NCBI GenBank assembly: GCA_951813295.1
Contig: CATOTI010000002.1
Span: 2,232,001 to 2,296,000 of the forward strand
DNA length: 64,000 nt
Reading direction: 5' to 3'
Source of the DNA: an uncultured Pseudomonadales bacterium
GTDB lineage: Bacteria > Pseudomonadota > Gammaproteobacteria > Pseudomonadales > Azotimanducaceae
This document shows, one piece after another, positions 54,975-63,386 of the stretch (its first letter is position 1; every line of letters starts with the position of its first letter). A model generated the notes under the pieces. It was not told the origin of the DNA and ran no database searches. It saw nothing but the letters and a program-made list of their open reading frames with translations. Made by a program: the position numbers and the translations under genes.

Positions 54975-57900
54975 TCACGCACGCGTCGTCTGGCCCGAAG
55001 CGCTCGCATCCTGCGCCGTCGGGCTCGAATAGATGCGTCGGTAGAGGCGCTGGCAATCATCGACGATCAGAAGATTCGCGGGGACGAGGATCAAGGTGAT
55101 GGCGGTGGCGAAGAGAATCCCGAATCCGAGCGAGATCGCCATCGGAATCAGGAACTGGGCTGTCGTCGACTGCGCCATGAGTAACGGCGCAAGACCGAGG
55201 AACGTCGTCAGCGAGGTGAGCATGATGGGCCGAAACCGCACGACGCCAGCGTCGAGGATCGAGTCGACCAGCGGCCGGCCGGCACGGACCTGGCGATTCA
55301 CGGCATCGACGAGCACCAGACTGTCGTTCACGACGACGCCGGTGAGTGCCATGAGTCCGAGCACGCTCAACATCGACAAGGTATAGCCCATCAGCCAATG
55401 GCCGATCACGGCGCCGATCAGGCCGAAGGGGATGATCGACATGATGACGATCGGCTGGATATAGGATTTGAGCGGCAGGGCCAGCATGCAATAGATGACG
55501 AACAAAACGATCACGACGCCCGATTGCAGGCTCGCGAAGGACGCCCGCTGCTCGCGTGCCTCGCCTTCCATTTCGTATGACACGCCCGGATAGCGCACGA
55601 GCAGTTGGTCGATGTATTCGCGCAACTCGTTGGTGAGCGCCGTCATGTTGGTGTTCTGCTTCTCCACTTCCGCGGTGATGTTCAGTGTGCGGAACCGGTC
55701 GATTCGGCGGATCGATTCGGGGCCCTTGCCGGGGATGAGGTCCGCGACGTGGCCGAGCGGGATCTCGTTGCCGCCCGGTGTGCGGATGAGCATCTCGTTG
55801 AGCGTCGCGAAGTCGGCCCGTTCGTTGGCTGAGAGTCTGACGATGACGCGGATGTCGTCGCGGCCGCGCTGGATCCGCTGCGCTTCGAAGCCCTTAAACG
55901 CTTGGCCGACCTGCGAGACGATGTCACTACGGCTGAGCCCGAGAACGTGGGCCTGCTGTTTTAGCTCGATGCGCAGTTCTTCCTTGCCGTCGGACAAGCT
56001 GTCGGCGATTTCGTAGACCGTCGGATAGGTTTCGAGGTGCTGCTTGATGGTGGCCGCGACTTCGTTCATTTCCTCGAAGGAGCTACCGCTCAACTGCACG
56101 TCGATGGGATCGCCGGCACGGAAGAAGTCGGCGCGAAAGTTGAGCGACTCGGCGCCGGGTACGACGCCGATCAGGCGCCGCCATTCGGCGATGATCTGGC
56201 GTGTGCTTACATCGACGGGTCGCTGTTCGACGGGCACGAGCTCGATCTGCACCCGGCCGTATTGCGATCCCTGCGAGCCGCGTTGCGAACCGGTGCTCGC
56301 CAACACGTGGCGGATCGCGCTGGCGCCGTTTTCGTCCGCGTATTTGCGCTGCAGTTCTTGTGCGGCGTTGAGCATGCGTTGCACGTGACGATCCGTCACT
56401 TCGAACTGGGTACCGACGGGCATGGCGAGGCTGGCACGTGCCGTTTCACCCTCGACGCGCGTCATGAACGTGAATTGCGTCCAACCGCTGACGATCAACG
56501 CGAGCATCATGGTCAGCACACCCACGAATCCCGCCAACGTGGCGTAGCGGTGTTCGGTCAAAACCTTCAGGACCGGGCGGTAGTAGCGAATGATCTTTTC
56601 TTCGAAACCGTTGGCAAACGATTGCTGCCACTTGGCAAGGCGGCTGGCATCGTCGCCCGGGGTCGAGCGAAGGTGGCGCAGGTGCGCGGGCAGGACCAGC
56701 TTCGACTCGATCAGCGAGAAGAGCAGGACGCACATCACGACGGCGGCAACCGGTGCCATGATGGCGCCGAACCGTCCGTCGATGAACGCGAGAGGCGCGA
56801 ACGCGACCATCGTTGTCAGCACCCCGAAAGTCACGGGCACGGCAACGGCGTTCGTGCCGTTGATCGCCGCGTCGGCGCCTTCCTCGCCGAGGCGCAGATG
56901 ACGATATACGCTCTCGCCAGTCACGATGGCATCGTCCACGACGATGCCGAGAACCACGATGAAGGCGAAAGCGCTCATGAGGTTCAGCGTAAGGTCGAAG
57001 TACGCCATCGTCGTGAACGCGCCGAGGAAGCTGATGGGCACACCGATGAATACCCAGAACGCGATCTTCGGACGTAGGAAGAGGCCCAGCAGAACGAGCA
57101 CCAGGACGCTCCCCTGAAGGGCACTCGAACCCAGCACGCCAAGCCGGTCCTTGAGCTGCTGTGAGTCATCGTCCCAATAGGACAGATTCATGCCGACGGG
57201 AAGCAGTGCCTGCTGGTCGGCGATGTATTGCTTGACCGTATCGGCCACCTCGAGGGCCGACTCACGGCCGGTTCGCGCGATTTCGATCATCGCTGCCGAG
57301 GAGCCATCGAACTGGGTACGAACGGCGTCTTCCTGAAAGCCGTCGTTGACGTCCGCGACGTCGACGACGCGAATGATACTGCCGTCGGTATTCGTCTTGA
57401 CGACGATGTTCTCGAAGTCGGAGCGTCGATACGCCTGGCCCTTCGATCGAATCAGGACGTCGCCCCCATCGGTCCTGAGGTTGCCCGCCGAGAGATCGAG
57501 CGAGCTCTCGCGGATGGCGCTCGCCAGGTCTGCCAGTCGCAGGTTGTAGTTGCGCAAGCGATCCTGTGAGGCCTCGATGGCGATCTCATAGTCCCGAACG
57601 GCATCGAGGGCGACCTGGCTGATCCCCGGGAGGCGGACGAGATCGTCACGGACCTTCTCGGCGTACAGGCGGATTTCTTCTTCGATGAAGTTGCCCGAGA
57701 CGACCACGGTGATGACGTCGAACGAACGTTGCGCCAGGCGAATGCGTGGATTCTCGGCGTCGACCGGGAACGTATTGATCGCGTCGACGCGCGACTTCAC
57801 CTCGTCGAGCACGTTGCGCGGATCATAGTCTTCGTCGACTTCGATGCTCACGCTCGTGCTGCCTTCGCGCGATGTGCTGGTGACGCGTTCGATCCCTTCG

Positions 57901-58118
57901 AGACCCTCGAGAGACTCTTCGATTCGCACCGCGATGCCGAGTTCGGCGTCCTCCGGCGTCGAACCGCGCAGGGAAACCGACACCGAGATGCGATCCGGTT
58001 CGTTGGATGGGAAGACTTCGACCGCTGTCAGGGTGAACAGCGCATAGAGCCCCGAAATCAGCACGGTCGCCATCAGTAGATTTGCGGCGACTTCGTTTCG
58101 TACGAACCACGCGATCAT
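54975..58118 (-). CDS. RND efflux transporter permease
   Basis: A 1047-residue inner-membrane pump of the HAE/AcrB-like superfamily, with twelve spans and two large periplasmic loops. The N-terminus 'MIAWFVRNEVAANLLM' and 'VEVFPSNEPDRISVSV' are typical of the non-AcrB branch. The proton-relay acids are in 'IVVDDAIVTGESVYRHL'. The region of AcrB Lys940 reads 'GVVVNDSLVLVDAVN', so Asn replaces Lys, a known variation in this branch. It exports drugs or lipophilic compounds through the TolC-type channel. It is the last gene of the tetR-tolC-hlyD-RND operon; its ATG overlaps the hlyD stop as ATGA. Confidence 0.95.
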   Translation of the reverse strand: MIAWFVRNEVAANLLMATVLISGLYALFTLTAVEVFPSNEPDRISVSVSLRGSTPEDAELGIAVRIEESLEGLEGIERVTSTSREGSTSVSIEVDEDYDPRNVLDEVKSRVDAINTFPVDAENPRIRLAQRSFDVITVVVSGNFIEEEIRLYAEKVRDDLVRLPGISQVALDAVRDYEIAIEASQDRLRNYNLRLADLASAIRESSLDLSAGNLRTDGGDVLIRSKGQAYRRSDFENIVVKTNTDGSIIRVVDVADVNDGFQEDAVRTQFDGSSAAMIEIARTGRESALEVADTVKQYIADQQALLPVGMNLSYWDDDSQQLKDRLGVLGSSALQGSVLVLVLLGLFLRPKIAFWVFIGVPISFLGAFTTMAYFDLTLNLMSAFAFIVVLGIVVDDAIVTGESVYRHLRLGEEGADAAINGTNAVAVPVTFGVLTTMVAFAPLAFIDGRFGAIMAPVAAVVMCVLLFSLIESKLVLPAHLRHLRSTPGDDASRLAKWQQSFANGFEEKIIRYYRPVLKVLTEHRYATLAGFVGVLTMMLALIVSGWTQFTFMTRVEGETARASLAMPVGTQFEVTDRHVQRMLNAAQELQRKYADENGASAIRHVLASTGSQRGSQGSQYGRVQIELVPVEQRPVDVSTRQIIAEWRRLIGVVPGAESLNFRADFFRAGDPIDVQLSGSSFEEMNEVAATIKQHLETYPTVYEIADSLSDGKEELRIELKQQAHVLGLSRSDIVSQVGQAFKGFEAQRIQRGRDDIRVIVRLSANERADFATLNEMLIRTPGGNEIPLGHVADLIPGKGPESIRRIDRFRTLNITAEVEKQNTNMTALTNELREYIDQLLVRYPGVSYEMEGEAREQRASFASLQSGVVIVLFVIYCMLALPLKSYIQPIVIMSIIPFGLIGAVIGHWLMGYTLSMLSVLGLMALTGVVVNDSLVLVDAVNRQVRAGRPLVDSILDAGVVRFRPIMLTSLTTFLGLAPLLMAQSTTAQFLIPMAISLGFGILFATAITLILVPANLLIVDDCQRLYRRIYSSPTAQDASASGQTTRA

Positions 58119-59368
58119 GACTCTTCTCCTCCGTCGGTGAGGGGCTCGGGCGCATCGCCACGGGGTGTGCTGCGTGACGAGCCACCTTCGAACGGTGAAT
58201 CGGACACGCGCCGCGGCGGGGGTCGACGGGTGCTGTCGGCGATTTGCACGCGCGTACCGGAACTGACTTGTCCGAGCGCCGTGGTCACGAGCTGGTCGTT
58301 CGTCTCGAGTCCCGATCGGATGATCGCATCACGCCCGTTCTGCCAGTCGACGATGACGTCCCGGCGTTGCAGGACGTCGTCTTCGACGACGTAGACGTAC
58401 GTATTCTGATAAATGACGGCACTCGGAATGACGAGCGCACTGCGCATCTCCCGCCCCTTGATCTCGGCGGTGACGTACTCGCCGATCTTGATCGGTCGTT
58501 CGTTGACCGCCGATTCGAGCCCGAACGGATCGTCGATCTGAGCGATGACATGGAGTTGGCGCGAGCTCGTATCGATCGCCGACTCGGTTCGCACGATCCG
58601 ACCCTCGTAGCGGACATCGCCGAGTTCCGAGGCGAACGTGACCGCGGGTTGCGCTGCGTTGCCGGATTCCGGCAGGTCGACGTAGGGCAAGTCCGAGTTG
58701 CGGATCGGCAGGCGGACTTCCACGTAGTCGCTGGCAAAGATCTCCGCGAGCTGCGCGCCATTGTTGACGACCTGACCCCGGTCGACGAGTTGGCGTAGCA
58801 GGCGACCCGCGAAGGGGGCCCGAATCACCGTTCGTTCGAATTCGAGCCGCGCTTTTGCCAATGCACTCCGGGCGGAAGCGACCCGCGCTTCGGCTGCCGC
58901 GAGTTGGGGCTTGCGTAGTACGAGATCGGATGGGGGTTCGCCGCCGCCGAGGCGTTCCCAGTCGATGAGCGCCTGTTCGGATCTCGCCTGTTCCTGGGCG
59001 GCGACCTGCGCGGCATCCATGAGTGTCGCTTCGGCGATCTTCACGTTGGCGTCGTAGTCGCGTGGATCGATGGTCACGAGCACGTCGTCGGCTTGGAAGA
59101 ATCCGCCTGGTCGGAACGCGGGCTCGACATCGACGATCTGCCCGCTCACCTGCGCGACCAACATGCTCTGGGTGCGGGGTTGCACGGTGCCATAGCTTTG
59201 CACGGCGATCGCGTAGGGGCCGCGTTTGACGGACTCGACCTCAACCACCATGCGCGGTCCCGTCGGGGGGCCGCCGCGCTGGGCCTGGGGCGGGTTTTCC
59301 AGGATGAGGGCGGCGATCGCGATGAGCCCGGCGAAGATCGCGATTGGCAGCAGACGTTTCAGCAGCAT
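58115..59368 (-). CDS. RND periplasmic adaptor (membrane fusion) protein
   Basis: A 417-residue adaptor with an N-terminal membrane anchor ('LLPIAIFAGLIAIAALIL'). The lipoyl-type half-motif is 'VSGQIVDVEPAFRPGGFFQ', a coiled-coil hairpin of about 90 residues follows ('AAAEARVASARSALAKARLE'), and 'RTVIRAPFAGRLLRQLVDRG' closes the lipoyl domain. The C-terminus is Pro/Arg/Ser-rich and probably disordered. ATG 59368 shares one base with the TolC gene stop (TGATG), so I prefer it to the track's TTG 59374. It links the RND pump to the outer-membrane channel. Confidence 0.93.
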   Translation of the reverse strand: MLLKRLLPIAIFAGLIAIAALILENPPQAQRGGPPTGPRMVVEVESVKRGPYAIAVQSYGTVQPRTQSMLVAQVSGQIVDVEPAFRPGGFFQADDVLVTIDPRDYDANVKIAEATLMDAAQVAAQEQARSEQALIDWERLGGGEPPSDLVLRKPQLAAAEARVASARSALAKARLEFERTVIRAPFAGRLLRQLVDRGQVVNNGAQLAEIFASDYVEVRLPIRNSDLPYVDLPESGNAAQPAVTFASELGDVRYEGRIVRTESAIDTSSRQLHVIAQIDDPFGLESAVNERPIKIGEYVTAEIKGREMRSALVIPSAVIYQNTYVYVVEDDVLQRRDVIVDWQNGRDAIIRSGLETNDQLVTTALGQVSSGTRVQIADSTRRPPPRRVSDSPFEGGSSRSTPRGDAPEPLTDGGEES

Positions 59369-60750
59369 CAACAACGGTTCTCCATGGATGGCGCCAAGTC
59401 CGCACCGAGCGCGTAGATGAGATCGACCCGATTGGCGAGCAGTTGCCGCCGGAGCTGGATCACGGTGGTTTGTGCATCGAACGCACGGCGTTGCGATTCG
59501 AGCACCGTCGTATAAGGCACGAGGCCACGTTCGTACTGATTCGACGCAATGCCGAGGGCCGCTTCGGCATTGCGTTCGACTTCGAGGAATGCCGAGTAGC
59601 GATCGCGGAGCGATACATCCGTACTGATGCCGTTTTCGACTTCGCCCATTGCACGATCGACAAGGTCGAGGTAGCGGGCTTCGAGTTCCTGCACTCGATC
59701 GCGCGCCTGATGTTCGATCGCATGCAGCCGCCCGCCCTGGAAAAGCGGAAGAACCAAACCGCCGCTGGCGTTCCAGGCGAAGTCGCTACCGGCTGCGAGA
59801 TCGCCGAACTCGGTCTGGCGATCGCGTACGACCCCGGTCAGATCGAGCCGGGGAAAGCGATTGCGATGGGCAATGGCGAGTGCGGCGTCGGCAGCGAGAA
59901 GCTCCGCCCACGCGAGTTGCAGATCGGCCCGACGTGCAAGGACTTCCGACGGCACGCCCGTGGTCACCGGCCAGTCGATCAGCGGCAGGGTGGAGGGAAG
60001 CTCGATCGATCCGCTGGGGTAGTCGGCGAGTAGTAATTCCAGTGCGCTCTGTGCGTTCAGCACTGCCTGGCGTTGGGTGGCGACGTTGGCACGCTCCTGG
60101 GCGACCGTGGTCTGGGCGAGATAGACATCGAGGGCTTCGTTCAAACCGCTGCGGTAGCCCTGCTCGATGACATCCAATGATTCGGAGAGGTTCGTGAGGC
60201 GTTGCTCGAAGAGCGCGAGCAGGTCGTTTGCCGCGACGAGGGCAAAGGCCGTGTCGATCACGTCGGCGACGAGACGTCGTCGGTCGTCATCGAACCGGGC
60301 GCGCTCGATCTCGTAGCGTAAGAAAGCCTGGCGGTGTTCCTTCGCGGTGCGCCCCCATACATCGATGTCGAGCGACGTGCTCAAAGCTGCATCGAAACCC
60401 TCATCGATGGCGTTGGCGAATGCACCGCGGGAGCGCTCGGCACCTGCGCTCAGCGAGAGCGATGGCAACCACCCGGCCCGGCTGATGGTGAGCCCACGAC
60501 GAGCCGATTCGAGGCGTTCGCGCTGTTGCTTGAGGGCGCGGTTGGCAGCGACTGCCTGGTTGATCAGTGGCTCGAGGAACGGTGCATCGAAGGCGCCGAG
60601 ATCGACGACGACCGGTTTGCTGGGTGCGGACAGCCGGTGGAACTCGGTCGGCAACTCCGGTGTCTGTGCCGTCTCGCTCACCGCCGAGACACATCCGCCG
60701 AGGACCGCGCCGATGCAGGCGACACCAAGAATGCGCGCGGCTCGATTCAC
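59368..60750 (-). CDS. TolC/OprM-type outer membrane efflux lipoprotein
   Basis: A 460-residue outer-membrane factor. The signal ends in a lipobox ('AVLGGC'), so it is probably a lipoprotein. Typical features are 'WLPSLSLSAGAERS', 'TSLDIDVWGRTAKEHRQAF', 'RADLQLAWAELLAADA', 'LVLPLFQGGRL' and 'NQYERGLVPYTTVLESQR', a tandem repeat of helical barrels. It forms the channel for the RND pump. GTG 60750 overlaps the tetR stop as GTGA and excludes the antisense-like track extension to 60927. It is in the middle of the overlapping operon. Confidence 0.93.
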   Translation of the reverse strand: MNRAARILGVACIGAVLGGCVSAVSETAQTPELPTEFHRLSAPSKPVVVDLGAFDAPFLEPLINQAVAANRALKQQRERLESARRGLTISRAGWLPSLSLSAGAERSRGAFANAIDEGFDAALSTSLDIDVWGRTAKEHRQAFLRYEIERARFDDDRRRLVADVIDTAFALVAANDLLALFEQRLTNLSESLDVIEQGYRSGLNEALDVYLAQTTVAQERANVATQRQAVLNAQSALELLLADYPSGSIELPSTLPLIDWPVTTGVPSEVLARRADLQLAWAELLAADAALAIAHRNRFPRLDLTGVVRDRQTEFGDLAAGSDFAWNASGGLVLPLFQGGRLHAIEHQARDRVQELEARYLDLVDRAMGEVENGISTDVSLRDRYSAFLEVERNAEAALGIASNQYERGLVPYTTVLESQRRAFDAQTTVIQLRRQLLANRVDLIYALGADLAPSMENRC

Positions 60751-61496
60751 GGCGTCGCCCCACCCGCGGGGCAGGCCGGTGCGCGCGCCGCGTTCGTGCG
60801 AGTGGCCTCGAAACCGCCGATCGAAAACGTCGTGATATGTCGGGCAATGGCGTCGAGCTTTGCCTTCGACGGACGCGCTGGAACGGCACCTGAAAAGCGT
60901 CGGTTGGCGGGTAGCAGGGCGCGACATTGCGACACCACGCTGAAGACGCAGAGATCCGTTGCCTCGTGGTCGGCACCGAGGATGGCTTGCACGGCTTCAC
61001 GCAAGTGGCGCATCGCCGACTGAAACAGGCTCGGGCCGAGCTCCCGTACCAGGCCGGTCGGGCTCATGCGTTCCTGGGTGAGAAGGTTCTGTAGATCGAT
61101 CGCGGGCCCATCGCCACCCATGCGATAGACGAGCGACCGGACGTTGCGAAAGAGTCGTTCCTCAGGGGATTCGTCGACCCCAGGTTCGTCATACGGCATC
61201 GCCGCGACGGCCTGGTCGTATGCGTATTCCCATGTCGCCGCGTACAACCCGGCTTTGTCGTCGAAGTAGTAACTGACGGCGGCGATGTTTGCATCCGCCG
61301 ACTTGCAGATCGCGGCGATCGTGGCGGCGTGGTAGCCGCGCGACCCGAAGATCTCGACGGCGGCGTTCAACAAGCGGCGCGACGTCTGATCCGCTTTGTC
61401 CGTCGAGGTGACATCGCTGCCGGGGTCTTTGCGACGATGATCCTTGCGACGAAGGTGCTTGCGGTGGCGATGTTTTGCGTACCGCGGCAGCTTCAT
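60747..61496 (-). CDS. TetR/CecR-type repressor leading the efflux operon
   Basis: A TetR-family regulator of about 249 residues. The DNA-binding head reads 'SRRLLNAAVEIFGSRGYHAA', then 'TIAAICKSADANIAAVSYYF' for the recognition helices, and 'DDKAGLYAATW'. The C-terminal domain with 'PEERLFRNVRSLVYR' and 'MSPTGLVRELGPSLF' fits the CecR/DUF1956 group, which controls efflux genes. ATG 61496 is chosen because the longer TTG 61580 form would start inside the palindromic operator candidate; neither has a good ribosome site. An Arg/His-rich stretch precedes the HTH. The gene is translationally coupled to tolC, so it probably represses its own operon and is relieved by a pump substrate. Confidence 0.85.
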   Translation of the reverse strand: MKLPRYAKHRHRKHLRRKDHRRKDPGSDVTSTDKADQTSRRLLNAAVEIFGSRGYHAATIAAICKSADANIAAVSYYFDDKAGLYAATWEYAYDQAVAAMPYDEPGVDESPEERLFRNVRSLVYRMGGDGPAIDLQNLLTQERMSPTGLVRELGPSLFQSAMRHLREAVQAILGADHEATDLCVFSVVSQCRALLPANRRFSGAVPARPSKAKLDAIARHITTFSIGGFEATRTNAARAPACPAGGATP

Positions 61497-61562
61497 CGGG
61501 CCGGGAAGCTCGTGCGGTGCCGGGTCGCGCGAACGAACGCCACAACGCCGTGGGAATGGTTG

Positions 61563-61606
61563 GCCAAAATGAGTTTTCAAAAATGGATTTGAAATTCAAT
61601 TTTGGC
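61563..61606. promoter_or_regulatory. Palindromic AT-rich operator candidate upstream of tetR
   Basis: TTTCAAA-aatgga-TTTGAAA (61575-61594) is a perfect 7-bp inverted repeat. It lies inside a second perfect inverted pair, GCCAAAAT (61563-61570) and ATTTTGGC (61599-61606). The stretch is markedly AT-rich in a GC-rich background and sits upstream of the repressor gene. This fits a TetR-family operator overlapping the operon promoter. Confidence 0.6.
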
Positions 61607-61779
61607 AGAACTCATTCGGTCCTTGCCAACGTCTTGTTCTGAGTTGTCCGACGTGGTCGCCGCCCAACGATCGGTGTCATGCGAGCGCGATGCATCGTCG
61701 CCCCGGTGGGTTCGCGCCCGTACGACGAAGAAGCGCCCCAGGCGGCGTTTGGCATCGCAACCACGCCCGGCGACCCGTT

Positions 61780-61850
61780 CCAACGACCGGTCGAGGCGAT
61801 CGGCTACTCGCACGAGCGCCGGCCGGCTCTCCGTCGCCCTGAACTGGGCG
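61780..61850 (+). pseudogene. Short remnant similar to the M14 carboxypeptidase
   Basis: The plus-strand frame reads 'VEAIGYSHERRP', matching 'VETIGYSHERRP' in the M14 gene; 24 bases (GGCTACTCGCACGAGCGCCG and the next four) are identical to 49799-49822. The resemblance is lost within about 15 codons on each side. It is too short to be functional. It may be a relic of a second M14 gene or a recombination scar between that gene and the acylase pseudogene. Confidence 0.4.
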
Positions 61851-61889
61851 GATGCTGCTTCGCGCCAGCGGTCCGATTAGGGCATGTGC

Positions 61890-62462
61890 TCGGTTTCGCC
61901 TGCCCGGTCGATACACCTCTTCGGCGTGCGCTTTGATGTCCTCGGGATAGAAATACACCGGACGTAAGTCGGCGTTCGCATAACGTTCCGCCTGGTCGTT
62001 GAAATGCGGCGATGTGGGATTGCCATTCGCACCGCCTGCCGTGATGGCGAGCGCGGTGTTGTTCGATGAGTTCGTGTGCATCGCCATGTTCTTGCGGTAG
62101 TCCGCGAGGTTCTTGCGCTTGGTGCGGTCCCACGACTGGATGAGGGGACATCGGCTCTTCCATCAGCGCGGTCGCGACCCAGTGGTCGCCTTCAGCGCGC
62201 ACGATCGGGCCGTGATGGGTGCGCTATGTCGTGAACGTTCGCTCTTCCATTCCCGTGTCGGTACGGATGAGAAGCGTGACGGGCTTCGTCTCGACCGGTC
62301 GCTCCTCGCCATCGACGACCCCCAATCATCGCGCGTGATCGTGATCTCGTCGGCCATTTCCGCCAACGCCGCTAACCCCGGTTGGTGCGGCGTCGCCGCA
62401 TCGGGACGGGGCTCGCAGGCGGCGAGGAAGACGAGGCTCGCGAAAGCGAGGTATCTCGTCAT
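61890..62462 (-). pseudogene. Collapsed penicillin-acylase (S45) family gene
   Basis: Four blocks of one acylase lie in order on the minus strand. They are a lipoprotein signal with 'EITITRDDWG', then 'RTHHGPIVRAEGDHWVATAL', then 'KRKNLADYRKNMAMHTNSSN', and the C-terminal 'TAGGANGNPTSPHFNDQAER' with 'VYFYPEDIKAH'. In intact relatives these are hundreds of residues apart. At least two large deletions, two frameshifts and a TAG (in 'TT*RTHHG') are needed to explain the remnant. Active members hydrolyse amide bonds such as N-acyl-homoserine lactones or beta-lactam side chains; this copy cannot. Confidence 0.78.
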
Positions 62463-62548
62463 GGGCGTCGTCTCGGCAGGTTGCGGTGCTTTTTGACTCG
62501 ATCGTCGTCACTCATCAAGAATGCAACAACCACTAGACAAGGCCAAAC

Positions 62549-63361
62549 ATGAGCGACCAAGCGCCGACGACACCGGAATTCATCACGCTGGACGAAGCGG
62601 GTTCGATGACCAGCGGAACCCGAGTCACGTTCATCCCGGGTTTACCGGCGCTTTACGCCGAAGCTCTGAAAAACATCTGCTTCGTCAAAGGCATTCCTCT
62701 GATCCGCGCAATCCACCCGATGATGGGCGCGGACAAAGAGACCGGCGAAGACCGGCAAGCGCGGCTCTACGAACTCACCAGCCAGACCAGCATTCCGACG
62801 ATGTTCCATGACGAGGAACGGCCACGAAACGTCTGGCTCGAGCAGTTGGGACTCGCTGAACGGATCGGCGCGCCGGGTACGCCGCAGCTCATCCCTCGCG
62901 ATTTCAGTGAGCGCGCCGATGTCATGGGGCTCTGTGAAATCGTGCTCGGCGAAGACGGGTTGGTCTGGAACATGCGGATCTTCGGCGACAGCCCGCTCGC
63001 GCGGAAGTACGGCTACAGTGACGATGCGAGCGAGCTCGCACCCGCCAAAGTCGCCGAAGTCCTTGCGCTCATCGATGAGCGCCTCGCGAAACAGGAAGAG
63101 ATCGGCTCGCGCTATCTGGTCGGGGAAGCGGTGACGGCGGCCGACATCTACTGGGCAACGATGAGTATGTGTCTGTCGCCACCTGAGCCCGACATCATGC
63201 CGGTCACGAAACAGAACAAAGGCATGCTCAAGTTCTTTGCGATGAACGGGCAGATGTCCCCGATCGCCGAATCGCTGACAGAGCGAATCAAAGACCACCA
63301 GCGCTACATCCTCGCTACGTACTGTGAGACGCCGGCGGTACTCGGTGGCGATCCGCTATAG
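62549..63361 (+). CDS. Glutathione S-transferase-family protein
   Basis: A 270-residue cytoplasmic protein with a GST-like layout. The N-terminal thioredoxin-like half has 'ALKNICFVKGIPL' and 'TSQTSIPTMFHDEERPRNVW', with the cis-Pro in 'SIPTM'. The C-terminal helical half has 'RLAKQEEIGSRYLVGEAVTA' followed by 'ADIYWATM', the typical N-capping segment. No canonical N-terminal catalytic Cys/Ser/Tyr can be placed. It probably conjugates or binds glutathione; the substrate is unknown. ATG 62549 is used. It follows the acylase remnant on the opposite strand and precedes an S12 gene by 25 bp. Confidence 0.75.
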   Translation: MSDQAPTTPEFITLDEAGSMTSGTRVTFIPGLPALYAEALKNICFVKGIPLIRAIHPMMGADKETGEDRQARLYELTSQTSIPTMFHDEERPRNVWLEQLGLAERIGAPGTPQLIPRDFSERADVMGLCEIVLGEDGLVWNMRIFGDSPLARKYGYSDDASELAPAKVAEVLALIDERLAKQEEIGSRYLVGEAVTAADIYWATMSMCLSPPEPDIMPVTKQNKGMLKFFAMNGQMSPIAESLTERIKDHQRYILATYCETPAVLGGDPL

Positions 63362-63386
63362 CTCGGTACTTGCCATCGTGAGGAAG

